Source: JAICXG01 sp036825615 (GTDB lineage Bacteria > Verrucomicrobiota > Verrucomicrobiia > Chthoniobacterales > UBA10450). From it: 64,000 nucleotides of DNA. The notes under the pieces are model-generated. The model made no database searches, was not told where the DNA came from, and saw nothing but the letters and a program-made list of their open reading frames with translations. This document shows, in pieces, positions 1 through 7,996 of this stretch. The stretch's first letter is position 1. Every line of letters begins with the position of its first letter. The stretch spans positions 1 through 64,000 of the forward strand of contig DAISXY010000012.1 of assembly GCA_036825615.1 (NCBI GenBank), written 5' to 3'. The position numbers and the translations under genes were made by a program.

Positions 1-98
1 TGCCCGATGGCGGCACCGTCACAATCAACGGCAACAACTTCCAGGCGAGCTACTCTGGCGGCGATGGGAATGATCTCACGCTGAGAGTTGTGCCCTGA
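1..98 (+). CDS. C-terminal end of an autotransporter-type beta-strand-repeat protein (partial)
   Basis: The frame open from base 3 to the TGA at 96-98 encodes a tail rich in Gly, Asn and Asp, including NNFQASYSGGDGNDLTL. The motif (S/T)Y.GGDGNDLTL is typical of the last repeat of large secreted proteins with autotransporter-associated beta-strand repeats, which are common in Verrucomicrobiota. These proteins form long right-handed beta-helices at the cell surface. Only the last 31 residues are present, and no C-terminal anchor domain follows the motif. The family call rests on this single motif, so it is good but not certain. Confidence 0.72.
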   Translation, partial: PDGGTVTINGNNFQASYSGGDGNDLTLRVVP

Positions 99-224
99 GG
101 CGGAAATCAGCCACAGATTACACAGATTTCACAAATACAAGAAGAGTGTCGTTGCTTTCTCCCCTCCGGACACAAATCCGCGTTGTCGGGCCTGCATTGT
201 TTCTGCTATTTATTGACCTAACGA

Positions 225-1727
225 ATGCTGGGCATGGCCGATACGCAGCGAGCAATCGCCACCGTCGCGGTGTTTGTCGCGACCTTCCTCGTCACGCTCT
301 GGCTCGGGCGGCTGTTGAAGCGCCGCGCCGGGGTGCGCTTCGGCGTCTTCTTCCAACTTTTCGCTCTCACTCTCGCCTTCTATGCCGCGGTCGTGGTTTA
401 CGGAACCGACGTCAGCTGGCGCAATCACCTCGGAGCGGCGGTCGTGCTCCTGAGCACCGCGGTCGTGATCGCATTTGTCGATCGCTATCTGTGGAATTTC
501 TATTTCGAAAAGCGGCGCGGCATCCCGGTGCCGAAGCTGCTCCGCGACCTGGTCGCGACCCTGATTTTTCTCGTTGTCCTGATGGTCGTGCTCAGCGTCG
601 GTTACCACGCCGAGACCCAGCTGAAAGGTTTGCTCGCCGGCTCGGGGGTGCTCGCGATTATCCTCGGCTTCGCCGCGCAAAATCTCCTCAGCAGCGTGGT
701 CGCGGGGTTATCTCTGCAAATTCAACGGCCGTACAAAGTGGGCGACTGGCTCAAGCTGGGTGAGACCTACGGGGAGGTGATGGAAATCCGCTGGGGCGCG
801 ACGCGTTTGCGCACGAATGACGCGATTACTCTGCACATCCCGAATAACGAGATGGTGAAACAAACCGTCGTGAACCTGAGTTACCCGACCCGCGCCCATT
901 ACATGCGATTGCGGATCGGGGCGGAGTACAGCGCGCCGCCGAACCGGGTCAAGGATGCGCTCATCCGCGCTACGCTGGAAGCGCCGGGAGTGGAGAGGTA
1001 TCCGCCGCCGCAGGTTTACGTGAGTGAGTACGGCGAGTCGGCGATTATTTACGAAATCAAGTTTACGATGACGACTCATTCGGGCTATTCCGAGGCGCGG
1101 GATGCGATCTACACCAATGCCTGGTACGAGTTTCGGCGCCAGAAAATCACGATTCCGTTCCCGACTCGCACGCTTGAGATCAGCCGGCGGCGGGCGCGCA
1201 CGCCCGAAGAGGAACATGCCCACACTCGCACGATCCTCGAAGCCGAGCCGCTCTTTTCCTGCCTCACTGGTGAACAACTCGACGAGTTGATCCGCGGTTC
1301 CCGCCGAATCCGCTTCGGGCGCGGAGAAAAAATCATTGAACAGGGCGCGGACGGCGCCTCGATGTTCGTCATGCTCCAGGGCGCCGCGCATGTCTCCGTT
1401 TCGCAGAATGGGACGATGCTGCGGGTCGGGTCGCTCGAGAGAGGCGATTATTTCGGGGAAATGTCGCTCCTCACTGGCGAAGTCCGCACGGCGACCGTGC
1501 AAGCGGAGGAAGATTGCGAAGTAATCGAAATCTCCAAGCCGGCGATGGCGGCGATCCTGCGCGACGCGCCCGAGTGCGTCACCCAGCTGAGCGAACTGCT
1601 GGCGACGCGGAGGATGGAAACCGAAGGACTGCTGAAGGATGCAAGCGTGAGCCCGACGCAGGAAAACAAGGAACGGGAATATCGGGCCACCTTTCTCCGC
1701 CGGCTGCGCGCGGTCTTCGAGTTATAG
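225..1727 (+). CDS. MscS-family mechanosensitive channel fused to a cyclic nucleotide-binding domain
   Basis: This is a 500-residue inner-membrane channel. Residues about 8-30, 40-60, 70-88 and 108-128 are hydrophobic helices. The glycine/alanine-rich pore helix (GSGVLAIILGFAAQN, about 139-153) is followed by the MscS beta domain (VGDWLKLGETYGEVMEIRW, 172-190). From about residue 330 there is a cyclic nucleotide-binding domain; its phosphate-binding cassette FGEMSLLTGEVRTATV (about 407-422) keeps the Gly-Glu and the Arg-Thr expected to bind cyclic nucleotide phosphate. Proteins with this order are the bacterial cyclic-nucleotide-gated (bCNG) branch of MscS, in which ligand binding rather than tension may gate the pore. 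ATG at 225 is used; a second ATG is at 234. No clear Shine-Dalgarno is visible. Confidence 0.9.
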   Translation: MLGMADTQRAIATVAVFVATFLVTLWLGRLLKRRAGVRFGVFFQLFALTLAFYAAVVVYGTDVSWRNHLGAAVVLLSTAVVIAFVDRYLWNFYFEKRRGIPVPKLLRDLVATLIFLVVLMVVLSVGYHAETQLKGLLAGSGVLAIILGFAAQNLLSSVVAGLSLQIQRPYKVGDWLKLGETYGEVMEIRWGATRLRTNDAITLHIPNNEMVKQTVVNLSYPTRAHYMRLRIGAEYSAPPNRVKDALIRATLEAPGVERYPPPQVYVSEYGESAIIYEIKFTMTTHSGYSEARDAIYTNAWYEFRRQKITIPFPTRTLEISRRRARTPEEEHAHTRTILEAEPLFSCLTGEQLDELIRGSRRIRFGRGEKIIEQGADGASMFVMLQGAAHVSVSQNGTMLRVGSLERGDYFGEMSLLTGEVRTATVQAEEDCEVIEISKPAMAAILRDAPECVTQLSELLATRRMETEGLLKDASVSPTQENKEREYRATFLRRLRAVFEL

Positions 1728-1807
1728 CCGGGAGCGCCGACCCCGGCGAGTGCCCGCTGACGTAGCTTGACAGTTGACGCCAGCTGCGGGCACCGGAGGT
1801 TTCTTCC

Positions 1808-2023
1808 GTGAAATCACTGCTCGTTTTTCTTGCCTGGTGCGTTCTCCTCGTCCTTTCCTGGCCGGTCGCGCTGCTCGCGCTTCTTCTCTTTCCCTTTGTC
1901 TGGCTCGTGACGCTGCCGTTTCGGTTAATAGGCATCACGGTCGAAGCGCTCTTCGCCTTTGTGCGCGCACTGCTGTTTTTGCCCGCGCGGCTGCTCGGCT
2001 GGCGGAGGGCGACCGCTCACTGA
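1808..2023 (+). CDS. Small membrane protein, two hydrophobic segments
   Basis: This 71-residue protein starts at GTG 1808, preceded by a strong ribosome-binding site GGAGGT at 1796-1801. Nearly the whole chain is hydrophobic: residues 3-37 form one or two membrane helices and 41-60 another. A short basic tail (LLGWRRATAH) probably faces the cytoplasm. I do not recognise a family. The good ribosome-binding site and the clean composition of a membrane protein argue that it is real. The gene lies 80 bases after the channel gene on the same strand and could be co-transcribed with it. Confidence 0.6.
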   Translation: MKSLLVFLAWCVLLVLSWPVALLALLLFPFVWLVTLPFRLIGITVEALFAFVRALLFLPARLLGWRRATAH

Positions 2024-2204
2024 CCAAATCTTGCCGCCCGCGATTTCCCGCGAGGGGCGGCGCCAGAGCAATTCGTGAAAACCAGCCGCCGTAAGCGCTG
2101 CGATTGAGAACTGAACGGACGGCGAAAGACTGAAGCTCGCGCCAGCGGCCGGGTGGCCACACGCAGCGCCGGTCGGTGTCGCCGAAGAAGTGAGAGGATC
2201 AGGT

Positions 2205-2489
2205 ATGTGGTGGATTGCCCAGGCTGTGCGGGGTTACGGGGCCGGTTGGTGGAACGGCGCCGGCTGGTGGTGGTGGTGGATCGCTTTTGTGATCATCTTC
2301 TTCCTCTTCCCGCTCGGTTACGGCTGGGGTTATCGCGGCTGGGGACCGTGGTGGCGCCGGCGCCGGCCAGCCACGACCGCAGGCGGGCCGGAGCAAGGCT
2401 GGGGCTGCGCCGGCGCGATCCTCTGGATCATTCTAATTATCGCGATCTTTTGGTTCATCGCGGCCTGGGGTTGGGGGACGCGCTACTAG
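2205..2489 (+). CDS. Tryptophan-rich small membrane protein
   Basis: The gene encodes 94 residues with an extreme content of Trp and Gly (WWNGAGWWWWWIAF near the N-terminus), one hydrophobic helix at about residues 24-42 and another at about 72-90. The two are separated by a basic loop, WWRRRRP. ATG 2205 is preceded by AGAGGATC, a plausible ribosome-binding site; an in-frame start 15 bases upstream is less well placed. It resembles short uncharacterised membrane proteins seen in several phyla, but no function can be assigned. It converges on the PHP gene, leaving 22 bases between the two stops. Confidence 0.6.
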   Translation: MWWIAQAVRGYGAGWWNGAGWWWWWIAFVIIFFLFPLGYGWGYRGWGPWWRRRRPATTAGGPEQGWGCAGAILWIILIIAIFWFIAAWGWGTRY

Positions 2490-2511
2490 CCACCCTCCAT
2501 TACCGGGCTGA

Positions 2512-3288
2512 TCAGGTCGTCAGCAACCGGCGCTGATGACCATCGTAGACGCAGACCTGTTGAATCCCAAACTGCGCCAGCTTGCTGCTCAACCGCTCGA
2601 AATTTTCCCCCAGCTGCGCGTGTGAATGGGCGTCGGACGCCGTCGTAAATGGAATCCCTTTGTCCAGCGCACGCCGGATGATTTCATCGCTCGGATAAAG
2701 CTCGCCGACCGGTTTGCGCCAGCCCGCGGTCGATAATTCGAGCGCGAGATCACGCGCCCGAATTTCCGAGAGCACCGTGTCGAGCAACTCGTCGAAGTTC
2801 TTCCTCGGGCGAAACCCGAAAATTTTCACGAGATCGAGGTGCGCCATGCAATCAACCAGCCCGCTCGCCGCCATCGCCCGGATACGCGCGAAGTAATCGG
2901 CGTAGACTTCATCAATATCGCGCCGGGCGAATTCCGCTTCTTCTCCCGCGTGATCGAAAGGCCAGTCGCCGCGCAGGAAATGAACAGAACCGAGAACGAA
3001 ATCGAGCCGGTCCCAATTTTTCTCCACCCAGGCGCGACCCGCGGCCGAGTGAACCGGATCGTTATCCAGCTCGATCCCGGTGCGGATCTTCAAATCGGGA
3101 TTCGCTTCACGCAGCCGCTCGATTTGGTCAAAGTCGACTCCTTTGTGGTAGCGATCGTGGTCCGTCAGGGCAAAATCGCGCAGCCCAATGGAGCGCGCAC
3201 GATCCGCCCAAGGCTGGAGCAGTTCCTGCGTGTAAGGCTGAAGCCGATGGCCCTGGGGATGGCAGTGGTAATCGGAGAACAGCGTCAT
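2512..3288 (-). CDS. PHP-domain phosphatase, histidinol-phosphatase (HisK/HisJ) type
   Basis: A 258-residue PHP-fold metallophosphatase. The trinuclear metal site can be read directly: H8-x-H10, D43-H44, E73, H103, H150, and D219-x-H221 with H223. The length and motif spacing (SDYHCHPQGH, LTDHD, SVHFLRG, AHLDLVK, SDAHSH) fit the monofunctional PHP histidinol-phosphatases, which make histidinol from histidinol phosphate in histidine biosynthesis. A wider role as a PHP phosphoesterase cannot be excluded, because no other his gene is nearby. The start codon lies inside a REP-like repeat arm: the repeat sequence CGGGATGAC supplies the ATG. The metal-binding motif begins only six residues in, so this start is probably correct. 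Confidence 0.82.
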   Translation of the reverse strand: MTLFSDYHCHPQGHRLQPYTQELLQPWADRARSIGLRDFALTDHDRYHKGVDFDQIERLREANPDLKIRTGIELDNDPVHSAAGRAWVEKNWDRLDFVLGSVHFLRGDWPFDHAGEEAEFARRDIDEVYADYFARIRAMAASGLVDCMAHLDLVKIFGFRPRKNFDELLDTVLSEIRARDLALELSTAGWRKPVGELYPSDEIIRRALDKGIPFTTASDAHSHAQLGENFERLSSKLAQFGIQQVCVYDGHQRRLLTT

Positions 3289-3470
3289 CCCGAGCGAAGC
3301 GCAGCGAAGTCGAGCGATCCCGCGGAGTTACCGGAGAGCATCATCCCACCATGACCGCCCCCGGGTTCAATCAATTTCATTTCCCCCATGCCACAAGGGG
3401 CGCTGACTCGAATCGAGCTTGCGCGGTTCACGGCTATTCTACGGGATCTCTCGGCTGTGCTCGGGATGAC
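3284..3470. repeat. REP-like inverted pair 1
   Basis: The left arm (3284-3322) begins GTCATCCCGAGCGAAG and ends GATCCCG. The right arm (3442-3470) is its imperfect inverse, CGGGATCT...CTCGGGATGAC. The same arms recur at 7827-7976 and 20015-20140. They resemble the dispersed repeats that produce VIPSAVEGSR-like peptides in many genomes. The left arm contains the start codon of the PHP phosphatase gene. The roughly 120 bases between the arms carry no gene I can support. Confidence 0.8.
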
Positions 3471-3478
3471 AACGGCCT

Positions 3479-3991
3479 TCACGGCGCGGCGATCCCTTTG
3501 CGCTGCGCATGCAGCTCCGGGTAAGCCGGCACCTGCACCTCGACGGTGAAGACTTTCCCCGGCTCCAGCTCGCGGGTCGCGATCGTCTCGGAATACTCGA
3601 CGTGCTCCTGCGGGTTGATCAGGAGGGTGCCTGGTTTTTCTTCGAAGGCGCGATTCTCCGACCAACGGGTAACGACGCGCCCAGAGGAATTGTGGAGCAA
3701 AATCTCGATTCGCTGCTCGGTGGGAAAAAACAGTTCAACCGCGCGATCGCCGCGATTCGTCAGCAGCACGTGCACCGGCAACTGGCGCGTTTCGGCCAGC
3801 TTCACCGGCTCGGACGGAATCTCAACCGTCAGCGCCATTCCGCGGATCTTCGGGTTTTTGTAGGTCGGGATTTTTTCCGAGGGACTAAACGGATGCGTGA
3901 GGCGGCTAAACCAGCTGCGTTTCTCCTGCGCGGGAGCGGTGGTGGCGAGCGCGACCGAAATGAGGGCCGCGCCTAACAACGAAAGTCTCAT
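3479..3991 (-). CDS. Secreted BsuPI-like domain protein
   Basis: The chosen ATG (3991) gives 170 residues with a signal peptide (MRLSLLGAALISVALATTAPAQ). A longer frame upstream has no signal peptide and overlaps the divergent peptidase gene. The mature part is a single beta-sandwich: LLTNRGDRAVELFFPTEQ, VVTRWSENRAFEE and the NPQEHVEYSETI segment match the BsuPI/intracellular proteinase-inhibitor domain pattern (a W-S pair, then a proline or glycine turn). In Bacillus this domain inhibits a serine protease, but most homologues are exported and untested. The protein probably acts in the periplasm. The divergent neighbour encodes an M23 peptidase, and the short shared upstream region makes co-regulation possible. 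Confidence 0.6.
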   Translation of the reverse strand: MRLSLLGAALISVALATTAPAQEKRSWFSRLTHPFSPSEKIPTYKNPKIRGMALTVEIPSEPVKLAETRQLPVHVLLTNRGDRAVELFFPTEQRIEILLHNSSGRVVTRWSENRAFEEKPGTLLINPQEHVEYSETIATRELEPGKVFTVEVQVPAYPELHAQRKGIAAP

Positions 3992-4068
3992 TCGCTCCAA
4001 ACCAGCCAACGTTGCAAAAACTGTCAAACCCTTTATCAATCCGCGATGGGAATTTGGCGCACGAGAAA

Positions 4069-5112
4069 ATGAGCGGCGGGTTGGCCGCCGCAGGAGTGTT
4101 CGTGCTCGTAATGATAACCGCCGCACTGGGTCAGGACGCAGGAATGAATCTCGCGCTCCCGACCGATAACACGGCCCTGCTCCGCGGCGATGGCGCGGCC
4201 TTTTACCAGGTGGTCGAACGCAACCTGCATGGCGTCATTTCCTATCCGTGGCAGGGCGGCCAGTACGGATTTGTGCGCGATCCGCGCGATCTCGGCGGCG
4301 GCACGGTTTACACCCGTTTTCATGAAGGAATGGATATCCGCCCGATGCATCGCGACGCGCGCGGCGAACCGCTCGATGCGGTGCGCGCGATGGCGGATGG
4401 CAAAGTAGTCTACGCATGCGAGCACGCCGGTTACTCGAACTATGGCCGCTACGTTGTGGTCGAACATCACTGGGGCGGATGTCCCTACTACAGCCTTTAC
4501 GCCCATCTCAACACGATCGCGGTCGCACCCGGCCAGACGGTGAAGCAAGGCGAAAAACTCGGCGTGATGGGACACACCGGAGCGGGAATCGATCGCGCCC
4601 GCGCCCATGTCCACGTCGAGCTGAATCTCTTGCTCAGCTCGCATTTCGAAGCCTGGCACGAGGCAGTTTTCCCGGGAGAAATCAATCGCCACGGCATCTA
4701 TAACGGGATCAATCTGGCCGGTCTCGATCTGCCGCGCCTCATCGCCGGATTACGCAGCAACGCTGCGCTCACGATCCCTGCGTTTCTCCGCCGCGAGGAA
4801 GTTTTCTACAAAGTCGTGATCCCGGCCTCGCCCAATTTCGAATTGCCGCGGCGTTATCCCTGGATGGTGGAAGGTTTGCCTAACGATAAGCCCGCATCGT
4901 GGGAAGTCTCCTTCGCCCGCTCCGGTCTGCCCTTGCGGATCATGCCGAGCGATCGCACCGTCAGCACGCCCGAGCTTTCCTGGCTGAAATCGGCGCCGAC
5001 CAACGCGCGTTATCTTACCCGCGACGTGGTCGTTGGCCGTGGGAGCAGCGCGCACCTGACGCAAAGCGGCAAATCTCTCATGCGCCTGCTTACCTTTCCG
5101 GATGAGGATTGA
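4069..5112 (+). CDS. M23-family metallopeptidase, exported
   Basis: From ATG 4069 the protein is 347 residues. It begins with a signal peptide (GGLAAAGVFVLVMITAALGQ); an ATG 57 bases upstream would spoil it. The LytM/M23 zinc site is intact: H85 and D89 in RFHEGMD, catalytic H146 in SLYAHLN, and H180-x-H182 in ARAHVHVEL. Such enzymes cut glycine-containing or meso-DAP peptide cross-links of peptidoglycan in the periplasm. About 150 residues follow the catalytic domain, with no domain I recognise. GCCTAACGA occurs at 4878-4886, where it encodes Pro-Asn. Confidence 0.85.
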   Translation: MSGGLAAAGVFVLVMITAALGQDAGMNLALPTDNTALLRGDGAAFYQVVERNLHGVISYPWQGGQYGFVRDPRDLGGGTVYTRFHEGMDIRPMHRDARGEPLDAVRAMADGKVVYACEHAGYSNYGRYVVVEHHWGGCPYYSLYAHLNTIAVAPGQTVKQGEKLGVMGHTGAGIDRARAHVHVELNLLLSSHFEAWHEAVFPGEINRHGIYNGINLAGLDLPRLIAGLRSNAALTIPAFLRREEVFYKVVIPASPNFELPRRYPWMVEGLPNDKPASWEVSFARSGLPLRIMPSDRTVSTPELSWLKSAPTNARYLTRDVVVGRGSSAHLTQSGKSLMRLLTFPDED

Positions 5113-5194
5113 GGGCCAGAGAATCGGTAGGAGGATTTTCTTGCCACGCTTCCTCGCGCTCATTAACTGAACATGCGATTTCGTTTTTGCTTCG

Positions 5195-5998
5195 ATGAGT
5201 TCCGCTGAAACCACTCTGCCGCGCCGTTCCTTCGGAGAAACGATGCGCGCCGATGCGTGGTGGGCGCAACCGCTGGTTGTCTTTCTTGGGCTGGGCGCCT
5301 TTGTCGTTTACTCGACCTGGGCCGCGTTCCAGGGACAGAACTATTATTTCGGGCCGTATCTTTCCCCCTTCTATTCGCCGGAACTCTTTGGCGCGTCGCC
5401 GCACGCCTGGTTCGGGCCGAAGCCGGACTGGTGGCCGGCCTGGCTGATTTTTTCGCCGGCGCTGCTGGTGCTTTGGGCGCCCGGCGGATTTCGGCTTACC
5501 TGCTACTATTACCGCGGCGCCTATTACAAGGCCTTTTGGGCCGATCCGCCCGCCTGCACCGTGGGCGAGCCGCGCCAGACTTATCTCGGGGAGCGCTCAT
5601 TCCCGCTCATCATGCAGAATGTGCATCGCTATTTTCTCTATCTCGCGCTCCTCTTCATCCTCGTCCTGCTGCACGACGTCTGGAGTGCGCTCTGGTTTTA
5701 CAATCCGGCGACCGGCACGACTTCATTTGGGATCGGTGTCGGTACGCTCGTGCTGGCGCTGAACGTGGTCCTGCTCAGCGGTTATACTTTTGGTTGTCAT
5801 TCCCTGCGTCATCTCGTCGGCGGCTTTCTCGATCAATTCTCGAAAGCGCCCGCCGCCTATCGCTGCTACGCCTGTGTCAGCTGCCTGAACGCGCGCCATA
5901 TGCTCTGGGCGTGGATGAGTTTGTTCTGGGTCGGATTCTCTGACATCTATGTCCGCCTCTGCTCGTTAGGCGTGTGGCACGACTTCCGATTTCTCTAA
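5195..5998 (+). CDS. sdhC: Succinate dehydrogenase membrane anchor subunit, actinobacterial Sdh1-like
   Basis: A 267-residue integral membrane protein with five hydrophobic helices (about 25-44, 78-98, 145-168, 175-197 and 235-257). Several histidines sit at helix ends (NVHRYF, LLHDVW, GCHSLRHLVGG, ARHMLW) and are candidate haem b ligands. Its length and position directly before sdhA match the single-anchor type typified by the mycobacterial Sdh1 operon rather than the two-anchor SdhC/SdhD of proteobacteria. It should pass electrons from SdhB to menaquinone. The stop is 11 bases before the sdhA start. A TCGTTAGGC copy near the end encodes Ser-Leu-Gly. Confidence 0.8.
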   Translation: MSSAETTLPRRSFGETMRADAWWAQPLVVFLGLGAFVVYSTWAAFQGQNYYFGPYLSPFYSPELFGASPHAWFGPKPDWWPAWLIFSPALLVLWAPGGFRLTCYYYRGAYYKAFWADPPACTVGEPRQTYLGERSFPLIMQNVHRYFLYLALLFILVLLHDVWSALWFYNPATGTTSFGIGVGTLVLALNVVLLSGYTFGCHSLRHLVGGFLDQFSKAPAAYRCYACVSCLNARHMLWAWMSLFWVGFSDIYVRLCSLGVWHDFRFL

Positions 5999-6009
5999 CG
6001 GCGCGCCGC

Positions 6010-7821
6010 ATGCCCGAATACGAAGGTTTCACACACGACGTTCTGGTCATCGGCAGCGGCGGGGCCGGGTTGCGGGCGGCGATTGAAGCGTCGGCGGCGG
6101 GCGTTTCGGTCGGGATGGTTTCGAAATGTTTGCTCGGCAAGGCGCACACCGTCATGGCCGAGGGCGGGATCGCGGCCGCGCTCGCCAATGTGGATGAGCG
6201 CGATAACTGGAAGGTGCACTTCGCCGATACGATGCGCGGCGGCCAGTACGTGAATAATTGGCGGATGGCCGAGCTGCACGCAAAGGAAGCGCCGGCGCGG
6301 GTGCGCGAACTGGAAGCATGGGGCGCGGTCTTCGATCGGACGAACGACGGACGGATTCTGCAAAGAAATTTTGGCGGACATAAATATCCGCGGCTCGCGC
6401 ATGTCGGCGATCGCACCGGCCTCGAAATGATCCGGACTTTGCAGGACCATGGCGTGCATCGCGGGATCGATGTTCACATGGAGATCTGCATTCTCACCTT
6501 GTTGAAGGATGGCGATCGGATCAGCGGCGCCTTTGGTTACGATCGCGAGCGCGGGCGCTTTCATCTTTTCCGCGCCAAAGCGATCGTGCTCGCCACGGGC
6601 GGGATCGGCAAGGCTTACAAGATCACGAGCAACAGCTGGGATTGCACCGGAGACGGACACTCACTCGCTTATCACGCCGGCGCGGAGCTGATCGACATGG
6701 AATACATCCAGTTTCACCCGACCGGGATGGTTTGGCCGCCAAGCGTGCGCGGGATGCTCGTCACCGAAGGCGTGCGCGGCGAAGGCGGGATCCTGACGAA
6801 CAAGGAAGGGCGTCGTTTCATGTTCGATTCGATTCCGGAAAACTATCACGCCCAGACTGCCGACAATGAGGAGGAAGGCTGGCGCTACACCCAGGGCGAC
6901 AAGAACGCGCGCCGGCCACCGGAGTTACTCACCCGCGATCACGTCGCACGCTGCATCGTCAGGGAAATCAAGGAAGGCCGCGGCTCACCGCACGGCGGGG
7001 TCTTTCTCGACATCTCCTGGATCAGGAAAAAACTTCCGAATGCCGAGGAACATATCAAACGCAAGCTGCCGAGCATGTATCACCAGTTCAAAGCGCTCGG
7101 CGACGTCGACATTACCCAGGCGCCGATGGAGGTCGGCCCGACGACGCATTACATCATGGGCGGCGTGCACGTGAACGCCGACACCCAGATGTCGAGCGTG
7201 CCCGGACTCTTCGCCGCCGGCGAATGCGCTTCCGGGATCAACGGCGCCAACCGGCTCGGCGGCAATTCGCTCTCGGACCTTTTGGTTTTCGGAAAACGGG
7301 CGGGCGAGTACGCGGCGCACTACGCGAAGCAGAGTTCGTTAGGCGAAATTGATCCGGGAATACTCGAGAACGCTGCCCGCGACGCACTCCGGCCCTTCGA
7401 GAACGAAGCGGGGGAAAATCCCTACACCCTTCAGCGCGATCTCCAGGAGATTATGCAACACAACGTTGGAATTGTGCGCGACGAGAGCGAAATGGAGGCG
7501 GCGCTCGAACATCTCAAGACCTTCTGGGCACGCGCCCGCCATGTCGGCGTGATCGGCACGCGCGACTTCAATCCCGGCTGGCACACTGCGCTCGACCTGA
7601 AAAATCTGCTCACGGTTTCCGAAGCGATTACGCGCTCGGCAATCGAACGGAAGGAAAGCCGCGGCGCGCAGTTCCGCGAAGATTACCCGCAGAAGAGCGA
7701 CGAGTTTGCGAAGGTGAGCACGGTCGTGCAGAAAGGCGCCGACGGCCGAATGCAGATTCGCCGCGAACCGATCCCGGAGATACCGGAAGAGTTGCGGCGG
7801 GTAATTGAGGAGATGGGATAA
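6010..7821 (+). CDS. sdhA: Succinate dehydrogenase/fumarate reductase flavoprotein subunit
   Basis: The ATG at 6010 gives 603 residues. GSGGAG at 16-21 is the FAD dinucleotide motif. HTVMAEGGIAAAL contains the histidine that covalently binds FAD in this family. FHPTGM and the R-rich segment before it form the substrate site, and GECASGINGANRLGGNSLSD near residue 400 is the second FAD motif. The enzyme oxidises succinate to fumarate, or the reverse, at the cytoplasmic face of the membrane. It lies between sdhC and sdhB. A REP-like pair separates it from sdhB, which is unusual inside an operon. Confidence 0.95.
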   Translation: MPEYEGFTHDVLVIGSGGAGLRAAIEASAAGVSVGMVSKCLLGKAHTVMAEGGIAAALANVDERDNWKVHFADTMRGGQYVNNWRMAELHAKEAPARVRELEAWGAVFDRTNDGRILQRNFGGHKYPRLAHVGDRTGLEMIRTLQDHGVHRGIDVHMEICILTLLKDGDRISGAFGYDRERGRFHLFRAKAIVLATGGIGKAYKITSNSWDCTGDGHSLAYHAGAELIDMEYIQFHPTGMVWPPSVRGMLVTEGVRGEGGILTNKEGRRFMFDSIPENYHAQTADNEEEGWRYTQGDKNARRPPELLTRDHVARCIVREIKEGRGSPHGGVFLDISWIRKKLPNAEEHIKRKLPSMYHQFKALGDVDITQAPMEVGPTTHYIMGGVHVNADTQMSSVPGLFAAGECASGINGANRLGGNSLSDLLVFGKRAGEYAAHYAKQSSLGEIDPGILENAARDALRPFENEAGENPYTLQRDLQEIMQHNVGIVRDESEMEAALEHLKTFWARARHVGVIGTRDFNPGWHTALDLKNLLTVSEAITRSAIERKESRGAQFREDYPQKSDEFAKVSTVVQKGADGRMQIRREPIPEIPEELRRVIEEMG

Positions 7822-7826
7822 CGATG

Positions 7827-7976
7827 GTCATCCCGAGCGCAGAGCAGCGGAGTCGACGGATCCCGATGGTCAACCCGGAAGGCTTCAATCCCAATCCCTT
7901 AATCCTTGGCTCGGTTGATTTGCTCCCACGGCTTTTCTGTTACTCCGCGGGATCCCTCGACTTCGCTCCGGATGAC
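7827..7976. repeat. REP-like inverted pair 2, inserted between sdhA and sdhB
   Basis: The left arm 7827-7865 starts GTCATCCCGAGCGCAG and ends GGATCCCG. The right arm 7948-7976 reads CGGGATCCCTCGACTTCGC followed by TCCGGATGAC. The arms are imperfect inverses of each other and match the other two pairs. They fill most of the 175-base gap between sdhA and sdhB. A transcript through the pair could form a long hairpin and lower or stabilise the sdhB part of the mRNA; that effect is inference. Confidence 0.8.
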
Positions 7977-7996
7977 GGCATCATAGGCCCTGAGGA

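Noticed and set aside
2024..2204. A terminator or gene in the gap before the Trp-rich protein
   Set aside because: There is a GC-rich partial dyad (CCGCCC...GGGGCGG) but no T-run and no supported reading frame with a ribosome-binding site.
3509..3976. Long reading frames opposite the BsuPI-like gene and opposite many other genes
   Set aside because: GC-rich codon structure leaves long open frames on the antisense strand; these have Arg/His-rich composition, no domain match and no ribosome-binding site.
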